Below are positions 31,326-43,600 of a stretch of 64,000 bases of DNA, in pieces. A model generated the notes under the pieces. It did not search any database, was not told the DNA's origin, and was given only the letters and a program-made list of their open reading frames with translations. The stretch covers positions 33,874,040-33,938,039 of the forward strand of contig OZ024936.1 in the NCBI GenBank assembly GCA_964017235.1. Reading direction: 5' to 3'. This stretch comes from Sabellastarte sp. h YS-2021 (lineage: Eukaryota; Annelida; Polychaeta; Sabellida; Sabellidae). The position numbers and the translations under genes were made by a program. Within the stretch, counting starts at the first letter, position 1; every line of letters begins with the position of its first letter.

Positions 31326-31719
31326 TTAAGCGTCCCATAAGGGACGCTTGTTTGTGTATGGGAGAGCTTCTGGCTCCGCCGGCTCCGCATTTTGTTTTCC
31401 TTATAACTCTGTAACCGTTAGGCGGATTCTTTTCAAATTTGGCAGGTTTAGGCAGTAGCCTTGGGGAATTTTTTTGAATATGCTGCAGTGACATTTCAAC
31501 CAATCAGAGAGGTCACATGACCAAAAATGTCTTTTTTCGATGGGGAAGCTTGTCCGGATGATTAAAGGAATTTTATCAATTCACCTGAAACTTGGCAAAT
31601 ACATTCATTCTATTAAAATCTGGAAATCATTAGATTTTGGCATTGATTGGTCAAGAAATGGCCGAGTAATTAATGATTAATTAATTATTACGAATTTTCC
31701 AAATAAGGAAAACACAAAA

Positions 31720-32965
31720 ATGCTTATATCTCGAAAACCGTGCTAGATAGAGCGCTTTCGACGAAATTTTTGACCCACAGGGTATCTCTGCGGAGTAGTT
31801 TTCCCAATTTTCAAAAAATTTTTATCTCGCCCAAAATGGCGGCCATTTTGAATTTTCGAAATTTTCGCAAAAATTGCAAAACACAAAAATGCTTATATCT
31901 CAAAAACCGTGCTAGATAGAGCAATTTCGACAAAATTTTTGAACCGCAGGATATCTCTGCGGAGTACTTTTCCCAATTTTCAAAAAAATTTTGTCTCACC
32001 AAAAATGGCGGCCATTTTGAATTTTCGAAATTTTCGCAAAAATTGCAAAACACAAAAATGCTTATATCTCGAAAACTGTGCTAGATAGAGCGATTTCGAC
32101 GAAATTTTTGACCCATAGGGTATCTCTGCAGAGTAGTTATCCCAATTTTGAAAAAATTTTTGTCTCGCCAAAAATGGCGACCATTTTGAATTTTCGAATT
32201 TTTCGCAAAAATTGCAAAACACAAAAATGCTTATATCTCAAAAACCGTGCTAGATAGAGCAATTTCGACAAAATTTTTGACCCGCAGGATATCTCTGCGG
32301 AGTACTTTTCCCAATTTTCAAAAAAATTTTGTCTCGCCAAAAATGGCGGCCATTTTGAATTTTCGAAATTTTCGCAAAAATTGCAAAACACAAAAATGCT
32401 TATATCTCGAAAACCGTGCTAGATAGAGCGATTTCGACGAAATTTTTGACCCGCAGGGTATCTCTGCAGAGTAGTTATCCTAATTTTGAAAATATTTTTA
32501 TCTCGCCAAAAATGGCGGCCATTTTGAATTTTCGAATTTTTCGCAAAAATTGCAAAACATAAAAATGCTTATATCTCGAAAACCCTGCTAGATAGAGCGA
32601 TTTCGACGAAATTTTTGACCCGCAGGGTATCTCTGCAGAGTAGCTGCCAATTTTCAAACAAAAAATTTCTCGCAAAAAATGGCGGCCATTTTGAATTTTT
32701 CGCAAAATTGCAAAACACAAAAATTCTTATATCTCGAAAACCGTGCTAGATAGAGCGATTTCGACGAAATTTTTGACCCACAGGGTATCTATGCAGAGTA
32801 GCCATGCCATGCCAAAATTTTGTCTTGCCAAAAATGGCGGCCATTTTGAATTTTCGAATTTTTGCGCAAAAATTGCACAACACAAAAATGCTAATATTTC
32901 GAAAACCGTGCTACATAGAGCGATTTCAACGAATTTTTTTATCTTCAGGGTATCTCTGCAGGGCA
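31720..32965. repeat. Array A of element D copy 1 (8 x 169 bp)
   Basis: Unit landmark GCTAGATAGAGC at 31742, 31911, 32080, 32249, 32418, 32587, 32745 and, as GCTACATAGAGC, 32910. Each unit also carries AAAAATGGCGGCCATTTTGAATTTTCG. Minus-strand frames of 80-84 codons in it change phase each unit (169 is not a multiple of 3), so they are not genes. Confidence 0.9.
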
Positions 32966-32969
32966 GCTA

Positions 32970-33650
32970 TCCCAAAGAGCTTTCACTTGGTGAAGTTTCA
33001 GACCCATAGCTAATTGCTCACCTACTCAAAAAGAGTAAATGCGAATTACCTCTAAAAGTATTGCAGATGGCCAATTTTTCTCAAATAACTCATTCACCTA
33101 CTTTTGGGAGAGCTTTCACTTGGTGAAGTTTCAGACCCATAGCTAATTACTCACCTACTCAAAATGAGTAAATGCGAATTATCTCTAAAAGTATTGCAGA
33201 TAGCCAATTTTTCTCAAATAACTCATTCACCTACTTTTGGAAGAGCTTTCACTCTGTGAAGTTTCAGACCCATAGCTATTTATTCACCTACTCAAAATGA
33301 GTAAATGCTAATTATCTGTAAAAGTATTGCGGATACCCAATTTTTATCAAATACTCATTCATCTACTTGTGGGAGAGCTTTCACATGGTGAAGTTTCAGA
33401 CCCATAGCTAATTACTCACCTACTCAAAATGAGTAAATGCGAATTATCTCTAAAAGTATTGCAGATAGCCAATTTTTCTCAAATAACTCATTCACCTACT
33501 TGTGGGAGAGCTTTCACTCTGTGAAGTTTCAGACCCATAGATAATTATTCACCTACTCAAAATGAATAAATGTGAATTATCTCTTAATAGTATTGCAGAT
33601 AGCCAATTTTTCTCAAATGACTCATTCACCTACTTTTGGAAGACCTTTCA
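32970..33650. repeat. Array B of element D copy 1 (5 x 132 bp)
   Basis: Unit landmark GAGCTTTCACT at 32977, 33108, 33243, 33375 and 33508, then a degenerate end unit at 33638. Each unit has GAAGTTTCAGACCCATAGCT and CTACTCAAAATGAGTAAATG, themes shared distantly with the 155-bp array of element C. Confidence 0.9.
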
Positions 33651-34165
33651 CACACGAAAATGAAAAATTGTGAATATCTCGGAAAAGCTATTTCTTCTGC
33701 TTTAATGCTTGGCGGGAGATACACACCACGGCAGTGGTCTTGACAAAAATTTTTGTCTCCCCAAAAATGGTGGCCATTTTGAATTTTCAAAGTTTTTGCA
33801 AAACACAAAAATGCTTATATCTCGAAAACCATGCTATATGGAGCGAACTCAACAAAATTTTGGACCTGCTGGGTATCTCTACAGAGTAGCCATGGCAATT
33901 TTCAAAATATTTTTGTCTCGCCAAATATAGCGGACATTTTTAATTTTTTTATTTTTTGCAAAACACAAAAATGCTTATATCTTGAAAACTGTGCTAGATA
34001 GAGCAGACTGCGCTGACTTTGATTGCCACAACAGTATAAGGCTAGAAACGAAGCATTTTCTTAATACTTTAGCACTCACCTTTATATCCTTTTCGGGACG
34101 CTTTGTTTTTGCTTTTGCTATGCAAAAACATTATCTTTTTTTTTTGCGAGCGATCCTCTAGTTAA

Positions 34166-35204
34166 TGTTTGATCTCTTTCAAAACTGAATGTTTTTGTAA
34201 TAACTTTATAAGTATAAGAAAGAAAAAACATCTGTAGCAAAAAGGAAGTTTTTGGTGAAGTGCAGTTGATGTGTTATCTCTTTTGAAACTGTATGTCCTG
34301 AAGAGTATTCCAGGGTGAATGTAAATTGTGGTTAAAAAAGAAAATTTATATTGTGGACAGAAGTTCTACCCTGTAAAGATTGTTGTGGGCAAAGTTCATG
34401 TGGGTAGAGTGTGCAGTAAGCAAAATTCCTGTGGGCAAAGTTCCTGTGGGCGAAGTTCCTGGATTCTTAATTGTAACATGATCACAGATCTATTGGACAT
34501 TAATGTATCAGTGATATCCCACAAAAAGCAAACTGCTAGACAGGAGCAGCAGCACAAAAAATTTTTGAATATATTACACAAAAAGATTTCAATTTATTTT
34601 ATTTTATTTAAATTCAGATTTTTTTATTTTAGTTGCTTGAATATAAAACTTCTAAATCATGGCGGTGTACATAATGTGCTTGAGGAAACTGAGGCCAAGT
34701 TGGGGATTTTCTTGCACTATTTTATAAACAGAGATATCATGGCCATTGCCATTTGCCTTAGACACTCACTATTGGCCAACTCCCCTTCCTTATTACTGCC
34801 AATTACCAGCACTAATAGTTAAAATGTTCATATTTAAGCAATGACCAATGACCATCTTCAAAACCTTTTGGCGTGTATTTGCTCCTTTCAGGTTAGAAAC
34901 AGTTGCCTTATTTACCAGATTTGGAAGGTACTATTTGCCAAATTATGCCTATTTGAATTGTACCTGGTCCCCAGTAATAATAGATAGCATAGCATTAATT
35001 GATGCATGGTGAAATCAAGATGCTCTCGGATAGAGCAAAATACTTGACTTGATGTGACAAAATTTTTGTGATTACTGCAGTTTTTTCAGAACAAAACTTA
35101 TTTGCTGAAGGAAAGACTTAAAGCTGTTGCATTCAAAACATAATAGTAATAATAATGATAAAACTTCTTGGGAATTCCTTAGGTTTAAAAACTGGGTTTG
35201 TCAT
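34166..35204. other. No gene seen
   Basis: Unique AT-rich spacer between elements D copy 1 and C copy 2. A 164-codon plus-strand frame (34328-34822) has repetitive Ser/Gly/Cys/Gln at its start (words like GTGGGCAAAGTTC repeated four times) and no domain. Confidence 0.4.
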
Positions 35205-35639
35205 TTTTATGTCAGCTGACTTGTCAGTCAGCTGACATTATGTCGTCACTCTGCGGCGTGGGCGTACGCGTACGCGTCCGCGTGAACAACTTCTCCTCCA
35301 AAACTACAAGGCCTAGAGACGTGCTGTTTTTTTTAAAAGATACCTTATCTATCGAGGATGAAAAATTGTTCAAGGCATGCAAATCTGTCTGTTCGTCTGT
35401 TTGCTAGAGACATTACAAGAGGGGTACCCCCACCAAAAGTGTGAAAATTTCAACACTTAATCACAATTTTCTCAGTGACTATTGCAGGGATTTCTCTCAT
35501 ATCTTGCATATATGTACTAGGCCACAGGTAGATTCTCTTGTGTGAGTATGAGACCTGGATCTGTCTTACTTTTTTTTTAATAAATTTTTTTAATAATTTT
35601 TAATGCATTAAAATTCATGAAATCATGCACAAAATCATT

Positions 35640-38590
35640 TATAACTTGAAAAGTGTTGCATTTAGAGCATTTTGTTAAAATATGTTATTCAGCTACTTTT
35701 TTCATAGCTACAATATGGTGAGTAAGTTGGGTGCCTGTCTCAATAGCTAAGTGAGTAATAGCTACTTTTGGGCTTTTCAGTAACTTCCATCATGAGTAAA
35801 ATCACTTGTAACTTAAAAACTATTGCATTTAGAGAATTTCGTATAAATATGTTATTCAGCTACTTTTGGGTCAGCTATAACATAGTAAAATTTTAGACCT
35901 GTAGCTCATGGCATAGCTGAGTAATAGCTACTTTTAGGTTATCACTGTTGAGTAAATCGCTTATAACTTCAAAACTATTGCATTTAGAGAATTTCGTATA
36001 AATATGTTATTCAGCTACTTTTGGGTCAGCTATAACATAGTAAAATTTCAGACCTGTAGCTCATGGCATAGCTGAGTAATAGCTACTTTTAGGTTATCAC
36101 TGTTGAGTAAATCGCTTATAACTTGGAAACTATTACATTTACAGTATTTTGTTTCAATATGTTATTCACCTATTTTGGGATCAGCTATAACATAGTGAAG
36201 TTTCAGATCTGTGGCTCATTGCATAGCTGAGTAATAGCTACTTTGAAGTTCTCACTATTGAGTAAATCACTTGTAACTTAAAACCTATTGCATTTAGAGA
36301 ATTTCGTATAAATATGTTATTCAGCTACTTTTGGGCCAGCTATAACATAGTGAAATTTCAGATCTGTAGGTCATGGCATAGCTGAGTAATAGCTACTTTG
36401 AAGTTCTCACTATTGAGTAAATCAGTTGTAATTGGAAAACTATTGCATTTAGAGTATTTCGTATAAATATGTTATTCAGCTACTTTTGGGTCAGCTATAA
36501 CATAGTAAAATTTCAGACCTGTAGCTCATGGCATAGCTGAGTAATAGCTACTTTTAGGTCATCACTATTGAGTAAATCAGTTGTAACTTGAAAACTATTG
36601 CATTTACAGTATTTTGCTTAAATATGTTGTTCACCTACTTTTGGGTCAGCTATAACATAGTAAAATTTCAGACCTGTAGCTCATTGCATAGCTGAGTAAT
36701 AACTACTTTGAGGTTCTCACTATTGAGTAAATCAGTTGTAATTGCAAAACTATTGCATTTAGAGAATTTCGTATAAATATGTTATTCAGCTACTTTTGGG
36801 CCAGCTATAACATAGTGAAATTTCAGATCTGTAGGTCATGGCACAGCTGAGTAATAGCTACTTTGAAGTTCTCACTATTGAGTAAATCAGTTGTAATTGG
36901 AAAACTATTGCATTTACAGTATTTTGCTTAAATATGTTGTTCACCTACTTTTGGGTCAGCTATAACATAGTAAAATTTCAGACCTGTAGCTCATTGCATA
37001 GCTGAGTAATAACTACTTTGAGGTTCTCACTATTGAGTAAATCAGTTGTAATTGCAAAACTATTGCATTTAGAGAATTTCGTATAAATATGTTATTCAGC
37101 TACTTTTGGGCCAGCTATAACATAGTGAAATTTCAGATCTGTAGGTCATGGCACAGCTGAGTAATAGCTACTTTGAAGTTCTCACTATTGAGTAAATCAG
37201 TTGTAATTGGAAAACTATTGCATTTACAGAATTTCGTATAAATATGTTATTCAGCTACTTTTGGGTCAGCTATAACATAGTAAAATTTCAGACCTGTAGC
37301 TCATGGCATAGCTGAGTAATAGCTACTTTTAGGTCATCACTATTGAGTAAATCAGTTGTAACTTGAAAACTATTGCATGTACAGTATTTTGCTTAAATAT
37401 GTTTTTCACCTAGTTTTGGGTCAGCTATAACATAGTAAAATTTCAGACCTGTAGCTCATGGCATAGCTGAGTAATAGCTACTTTGAGGTTATCACTGTTG
37501 AGTAAATCGCTTATAACTTGGAAATTATTGCATTTTGAATATTTTGTTTCAATATGTTATTCACCTATTTTGGGGTCAGCTATAACATAGTGAAGTTCCA
37601 GACCTGTGACTCATTGCATAGCTGAGTAATAGCTACTTTGAAGTTCTCAATGTTGAGCAAATCACTTATAATTTGAAAACTATTGCATTTAGAGAATTTC
37701 GTATAAATATGTTATTCAGCTACTTTTGGTTCAGCTATAACATAGTAAAATTTCAGACCTGTAGCTCATGGCATAGCTGAGTAATAGCTACTTTTAGGTT
37801 ATCACTGTTGAGTAAATCACTTATAACTTGGAAACTATTGCATTTAGAGTATTTTGTTGCAATATGTTATTCACCTATTTTGGGGTCAGCTATAACATAG
37901 TGAAGTTCCAGACCTGTGGCTCATTGCATAGCTGAGTAATAGCTACTTTGAAGTTCTCACTGTTGAGTAAATTAGTTGTAATTGGAAAACTATTGCCTTT
38001 ACAGAAATTTGTACAAATATGTTATTCAGCTACTTTTGGGTCAGCTATAACATAGTGAAATTACAGACCTGTAGCTCATGGCACAACTGAGCAATAGCTA
38101 TTCTCAGGCACTGACTGTTGAGTAAATCGGCTATAACTTGAAAAATATTGCATTTGGAGTATTTTGTTAAAATATATTGTTCACCTACTTTTGGGTTAGC
38201 TATAACATAGTGAAATTACAGACCTATAGCTCATGGCATAGCGGAGCAATAGCTATTTTCAGGTTCTCACTATTGAGTAAATCAGTTGTAACTTGAAAAC
38301 TATTGCATTTACAGTATTTTGCTTAAATATGTTGTTCACCTACTTTTAGGTCAGCTATAACAGAGCAAAAATTCAGACATGTAGCTCATTGCATAGCTGA
38401 GTAATAGTTACTTTGAGGTTCTCACTCTTGAGTAAATCAGTAGTAACTTGAAAACTATTACATTTTGAGTATTTTGTTAAATATGTTATTCACAGACGTT
38501 TTGGTCAGCTATAACATAGTTAAATTGCAGACCTCTATGTCATGGCATAGCTGAGCAATAGCTTCTTTCAGGTTCTCACTGTTGAGTAAA
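35640..38590. repeat. 155-bp tandem array of element C
   Basis: About 19 units. Landmark TATTGCATTTAGAGAATTTC at 35821 and 35976 with the next at 36131, giving a period of 155. Units contain TCAGCTATAACATAGT, TTTCAGACCTGTAGCTCAT and GCATAGCTGAGTAATAGCT. Two types (TTTAGAGAATTTCG and TTTACAGTATTTTG) alternate in the middle, which suggests a higher-order unit of about 310 bp. Confidence 0.88.
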
Positions 38591-38599
38591 TCATTGTAT

Positions 38600-39415
38600 C
38601 CAACCTGTAGGAAATCATGGGCTGGGAATCTGTTAATATGGTCCGATTTGACCTTGGAACCCTCCTTCAAGGTCAAATGAGGATAGCCAAACATAAAAGT
38701 GCTTATAACTCGCTTATTATTGGTCCTAGAGGTTTGGAATGAAAACCAACCTATAGAAAATCATGAGCTGGGAATTTTTTGGTGTGGTCGGATTTCACCT
38801 TGGACCCCTCCTTCAAGGTCAAATGAGGATAGCCAAACTTAAAAGTGCTTATAACTCGCTTATTATTGGTCCTAGAGGTTTGGAATGGAAAACCAACCTA
38901 TAGAAAATCATGGGCTGGGAATCTTTTGGTGTGGTCAGATTTCACCTTAGACCCCTCCTTCCAGGTCAAACGAAGATAGCCAAACTTAAAGTGCTTATAA
39001 CTCGCGTATTATTGGTCTTGGAGGTTTGGGATGGTAAAACAACATATAGGAAATCATGGGCTGGGATTCTTTTGGTGTGGTCAGATTTGACCTGGGACCC
39101 CCCCTTCAAGGTCAATTGAGGATAGCCAAACTTACAATTGCTTAGAACTCGCTTATTATTGGTCCTACAGGTTTGGGATGGTAAACAAGCTACAGGAAAT
39201 CATGGGCTGGGAATTTTTTTGTGTGGTCGGATTTGACCTTGGACCCCTCCGTCAAGGTCAAACAAGGATAGCCAAACTTAAAAAGTGCCTATGACTCACT
39301 TATTATTGGTCCGAGAGGTTTGGGATGGTAAACCATCCTAAATTCTTTGGCTGGGAATCTTTTGGTATGGTCAGATTTGACCTTTGGACCCCTTCTTCAT
39401 GGTCGAACGAGGATA
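38600..39415. repeat. 146-bp tandem array of element C
   Basis: Six units; GCTGGGA at 38621, 38767, 38914, 39060, 39206 and 39350. Each unit contains an inverted repeat, ATTTGACCTTG and CAAGGTCAAAT about 11 bases apart, and CTTATAACTCGCTTATTATTGG. Confidence 0.88.
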
Positions 39416-39835
39416 TTGCATTTATAGTATTTCTTTAAATATTTTTAACCTACTTTTTACACTTAAACAATTACCTTGTTACTTTATTTCATAATACCAT
39501 TTGCAGGGCACAACTTTTTTGTCCTTTTTTTCTGTCAGCTTCGGAATATCTTTCGAACATGCTGTTCAGTTACCATTTATTGTATTTCTGTACAGCCCTT
39601 TCCCTGATAATTATGCTTTCCTCATTCAGTCAGCTGACACAGTGCCCATTCACGGGCACTCTCCTCTTGTTCTATGTTTGTCTCTGCACTCTCATGATGA
39701 TCTTGGTTTAAGTTTTCAGAGACAAAAAAAAAATTAAAAAGCTGTGATTTATATTTTTCTCTTTGTTTTGTCATATTGAAAAATTTTAAAAATAAAAATA
39801 AAATTAAAAGAAATAAGAAAAAAAAAAACATTTAT

Positions 39836-39907
39836 GGGCCCAATTGGGATTTGAACCCAGGCCCCGGATTACAAGTCCAACACTACAGACAGAGCTCCAC
39901 TGGTACC
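39836..39907 (-). tRNA. tRNA-Thr(TGT)-like sequence, probably a pseudogene or SINE head
   Basis: On the minus strand 72 bases fold as a tRNA: acceptor GGTACCA/TGGGCCC with two mismatches, anticodon arm TTGGA-CTTGTAA-TCCGG with anticodon TGT, T arm GGG-TTCAAAT-CCC. The D arm lacks the conserved A14 and GG, and no CCA or terminator is clear. It sits just outside element C copy 2. Confidence 0.5.
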
Positions 39908-40569
39908 TGCATGCTTATGATGTTTAATGGTATATGTTGAATGTAAATATAAAAACCTTATTGTTTAATTAAAGATTTCCCCACTAATTATACATGGATT
40001 TTTACACAATAAAAACTAACATAAACACTGTGATAATACCTTTCTAATGATATGAATAACAAAGGTGTAGGTTACATGATTTCCAAAATATTGGCAAAAA
40101 AAGGTATGAAGGAGAAATCCTGGTGTTATATTGATTTACGTACGTGATGAAGAGAAGCAGATTTCTCTGTATATACCCAATTGAAAAAATGACAAAAAAC
40201 TGTCTCCTGACTTAAATTTTCATCCAGATTTCAACACAAATTTGGAGGAATTTGGGTGTATCCCATGAAGTATCTGCCCACCAAATTTGAGTGTGATTGA
40301 TGGTATAGTTTTTTTGAGTTATAAGCACAAAAAGGTGTACACGTCACAGAATGACAGAAAGACAGAATGAAACTGATAACAATAACCCTCTCCTATTGTC
40401 AAGCCTTATTAAAATTTCAATTTAGAAACAGGAAAAAGGAAGAATATGTTCAGGACCAATAATTGATTCATTGGTGTACCATATTCTTACATCCTGCCCC
40501 TAATAACCGTTTGGCCAATAATAATTTTTAATCCTTGACCTGAATTTTAATATTTCACAATATTTGCAG

Positions 40570-40683
40570 GAAGCACTTGCTATTGTCCTTGATGTGGGAC
40601 CCAGTATGAACCAGGCTCCTCCAGGGAGTGCTACTTTCTTGCAGGCTGCCCTGGAAGCCATAACTGCCATACTGCAGAGAAAG
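40570..40683 (+). CDS. XRCC5: Ku80 exon (vWA start)
   Basis: Acceptor TTTGCAG, donor GTCAGT; 114 bases, phase 0 to 0. Encodes EALAIVLDVGPSM and ends AILQRK, the first strand and helix of the vWA-like domain. Confidence 0.95.
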
Positions 40684-43600
40684 GTCAGTCACTGACAAGT
40701 TAGTGAGAATGTAAAGGCTGCAAGTTCATTGGAAAATGTGGTTTGATTACTCGTTTGGGAAGAACCGACTTGCTTGGTTATTGTCTATAAAATTAATTGC
40801 TTCATATTGCAACTTATGAAACTGTTGAAATGCATAAAACCTGAAACAATGTTTATAATTTGCTCAATTATGAGTTCAGGATACATTTGTAATGCATAAT
40901 GCAGAAACTTTTAACCATTCTAAATGTGTATTTATAATGGGAGACTCGTGGCGTCTTTGAAATATGTTACATTAAAATAATGGCTACTAACGAGCCTTTT
41001 GCCTTGTGACAATTTATTTTAGTCAGAATATTGTAGTTGTGACCTATATCATTATCATTTGACACATTTTATCGTCAGAAAAATGCTGTTTTGCAATGGA
41101 AAACCTTGTAATTACAAGACTAATTTAGGGAGGTGTTCTACATATTTATACTTTATTTTTGGCCATTTCAAGTTTTGAAGTGGAGAAAAATTTACGGTGG
41201 CCATATTTAAGTCGTTCTTTACAAAATTAAGTCCACTCCCTGATAGACTTAACTGGGAACATAATAATTAAGCAAAGCTTAGAACTGTCTAAGTCAAAGA
41301 CCACCCCCTTAGTGTAGGTTAAGACAAGAGTCTTCACTTTAAGTCTGAGTCCAGGATAAGTGTTTTTGCAAAACCACCGGCAGGCAGCATGTCAGGTGTT
41401 TGGCATGCACAGTCAAACCCTTTCAAAGACAGCAATGTTAAGTAGAATTATCTTTTAAGCTGTTTCAACTGAATATTAATGTTAAGTGAAAGTCCTGAGT
41501 TTGTACAACTATTTTGGGATCTAATGACCATTCACTCAGTAGAGTTGATCTGTTTTGAAAGAAATATGTAAATTGTGTATGGGGTACATATATGCTTCTT
41601 TCAGTAGACTCAGTTTCAGATTTACACATTTTACAAATAAATAACTTCAAAGAATGTGATTTTAAGCCACCAACTGGAAGAAGTATCAATTTTGTAAGAT
41701 ACACAGTTTATGTTATAAATAAACCAATTATAGCCACCAGACAGATGAGAGAAAGCAACAGGAAAGTACATGAAATACTGGAACATTCTAAGCTTTGGAA
41801 GTAGTCGGTACAACAGGAGAGTAATCACAATACCCGTGTAATAATCTTTTTGTTGTATTTGTTTTATCTTTAGTTATTTGCCGAGTCTAAGGATGAGATA
41901 ACGCTGGTACTCTGTGGAACACCTGATACAGCCAATGAGCTTGCAGATGGGGAGAGTTATGAGAACATTACTGTGGCCAGACCACTTGGTGTGGTCAACT
42001 GGGAGCTGATGTCTTACATAGAGAATGATGTGCAGCCCAGCACTGTCTCAGGCGACTGTATCCTTTGCAGTCTATCAGTTTTTTACCACACTCACTAAGC
42101 TGTTCTGCTCAATGACATTGTTATAAAGGCACTGTATACACAAAGATATGGGATAAAACTTTCTAATATCTTCAGATTTAGGGTTTTTCATATGTTTTAA
42201 GTTTTACATCAATTATATATGTTAACAATTGAGATGCCAGTGGTAAAGTGTTGTCATGGTATTTCAGTGAAATACTGTCCATACTGAGGTGCCAAGGCCA
42301 ACAACCCATGCCTACATGATGTCTTGTAACAATATATAAATCAAGGAAAAACCATATATAACTAAATTTTACATGCAAAGTTTGTTCTCGATCATGATTC
42401 CTTTACAGTGTTTAGTTCTGGATGCTATTGTTGTTGCCATGGACACTGTTGTGAAAGGGATAGAGTGAGTATTCTGTAGCACTATGAGTTGGCTATAAAA
42501 CCGCTTTGACTTAGAATCAGAATTTCTATTTTGTACCAGATCAGACCAGAAGTAAATGTTACATTTTTGACAACATTGAATGAAGTAAAATTTTGTGTTG
42601 CATGATGAATCAACTATAGAACATTGAGAGTGATTTATTTGATTTTCTGCATTGAATGGTCTGATTTAAATTTGTTCATCATTGCGCAGTAACTCTTAAA
42701 TTTGAATAAATAGTTCTAACAGAATGAACTCTCGTACACATCTATGAAGTACGTAGAAGGCCCTCTCAAACTTTTCTCCTAAAATTTGGAATGGTTTTAA
42801 AATACCATGTATTATATCAGACAAAACTCGGTGTTTTCAAACTCTGTCAATATTTTGTATATTTATCATGTACTTTAAATCAATGCAATCTTTCAGAGGC
42901 AAGCGAGGATTTGGTAGCAAGCGTCTGATCCTGTTCTCAGATGTGGGCGGGGAGTTTGGAGATGACCAGATTGAAGACATTGTGGCAAGCATGAAGGAAG
43001 CTGATTTGGAGTTCAATGTCATGTAAGCACAAACATGATTGGTTGACAAATCTGGTTGGTTTTAACATATGTAAGCATGTAGTTGTTTGGATGTGATAGA
43101 TTTTAGAATGAATCTGATTGGTTGTGGCATATATAAACATTATTCTGGTCCGTTGTGATCTAAGGACAAATGGTCCCAGAATAATGCCACTGGAGAGCAT
43201 TAAGGGTTACAGGTAGTGATCTCAACGGGTATCCGGGTACCCGAACCCTGAATACTTACCCGAATCCGAAATCACATACCCAAGTACCTGAATCTAGGCA
43301 TTATTGCTGTAAATATCGCCCACGTTGGGTGACCGAGTACAGACGTATCTCCACTTCATGAATTCACCTAAAAATTAAACTATTTAATTAAAATGCACAA
43401 GAATATTGTTTTTCTCACCCTTGTATAACATTTATAGTATTTTATTTGTCGTTTATTTTGGTTGTTTATGCACTGTCAAATGCCGGGACCCTTTGAAAAT
43501 CGTCAGTATATCAAAATAGTTACTTAATTCCGAGTCCATAAAATGCTGTATATTGGCTATATAGTGACCTGCACTCTTTAAATAAATAAGAAAACAATAT

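Larger units (their letters stand above)
31330..34161. mobile_element. Element D copy 1, satellite-bearing, TTAA-flanked
   Basis: A 2.8-kb non-coding element. The left end is a hairpin (AAGCGTCCC, loop ATAA, GGGACGCTT). Next come about 390 bp of unique sequence, array A (8 units of 169 bp), array B (5 units of about 132 bp), and an end reading GCGAGCGATCCTCTAG. TTAA occurs at both boundaries (31326-31329, 34162-34165), as in copy 2. A GCGTCCCG near the right end, in inverted orientation, echoes the left hairpin. No TIR of normal length and no ORF longer than 85 codons. Confidence 0.8.
35205..39662 (+). mobile_element. Element C copy 2, satellite-bearing
   Basis: Left end: a strong palindrome ATGTCAGCTGAC / GTCAGCTGACAT with a 6-base loop (35209-35238). 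Right end: CAGTCAGCTGACACAG then the hairpin AGTGCCC / GGGCACT (39646-39665). Between them: about 400 bp of unique sequence, a 155-bp array, then a 146-bp array, then about 240 bp of unique sequence. No ORF. Copy 1 is the inverted, interrupted element at 11651-21352. Confidence 0.7.

Noticed and set aside
31811-32720. Series of 80-85 codon minus-strand frames with near-identical proteins (also 53315-54401)
   Set aside because: They are read-throughs of the 169-bp array. The period is not a multiple of three, so successive frames change phase and overlap. No start context or domain.
34328-34822. 164-codon plus-strand frame
   Set aside because: N-terminal part reads through a short direct repeat, the rest is hydrophobic AT-rich translation without a domain. 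Not distinguishable from chance.
39836-39907. Functional tRNA-Thr gene
   Set aside because: The D arm lacks conserved bases and two acceptor pairs mismatch, so it is reported only as a tRNA-like sequence.
42407-42415. Upstream acceptor TTTACAG for the 49-bp Ku80 exon
   Set aside because: Using it adds seven bases and breaks the frame. The AG at 42414-42415 keeps FLDAIVVAMD in frame.
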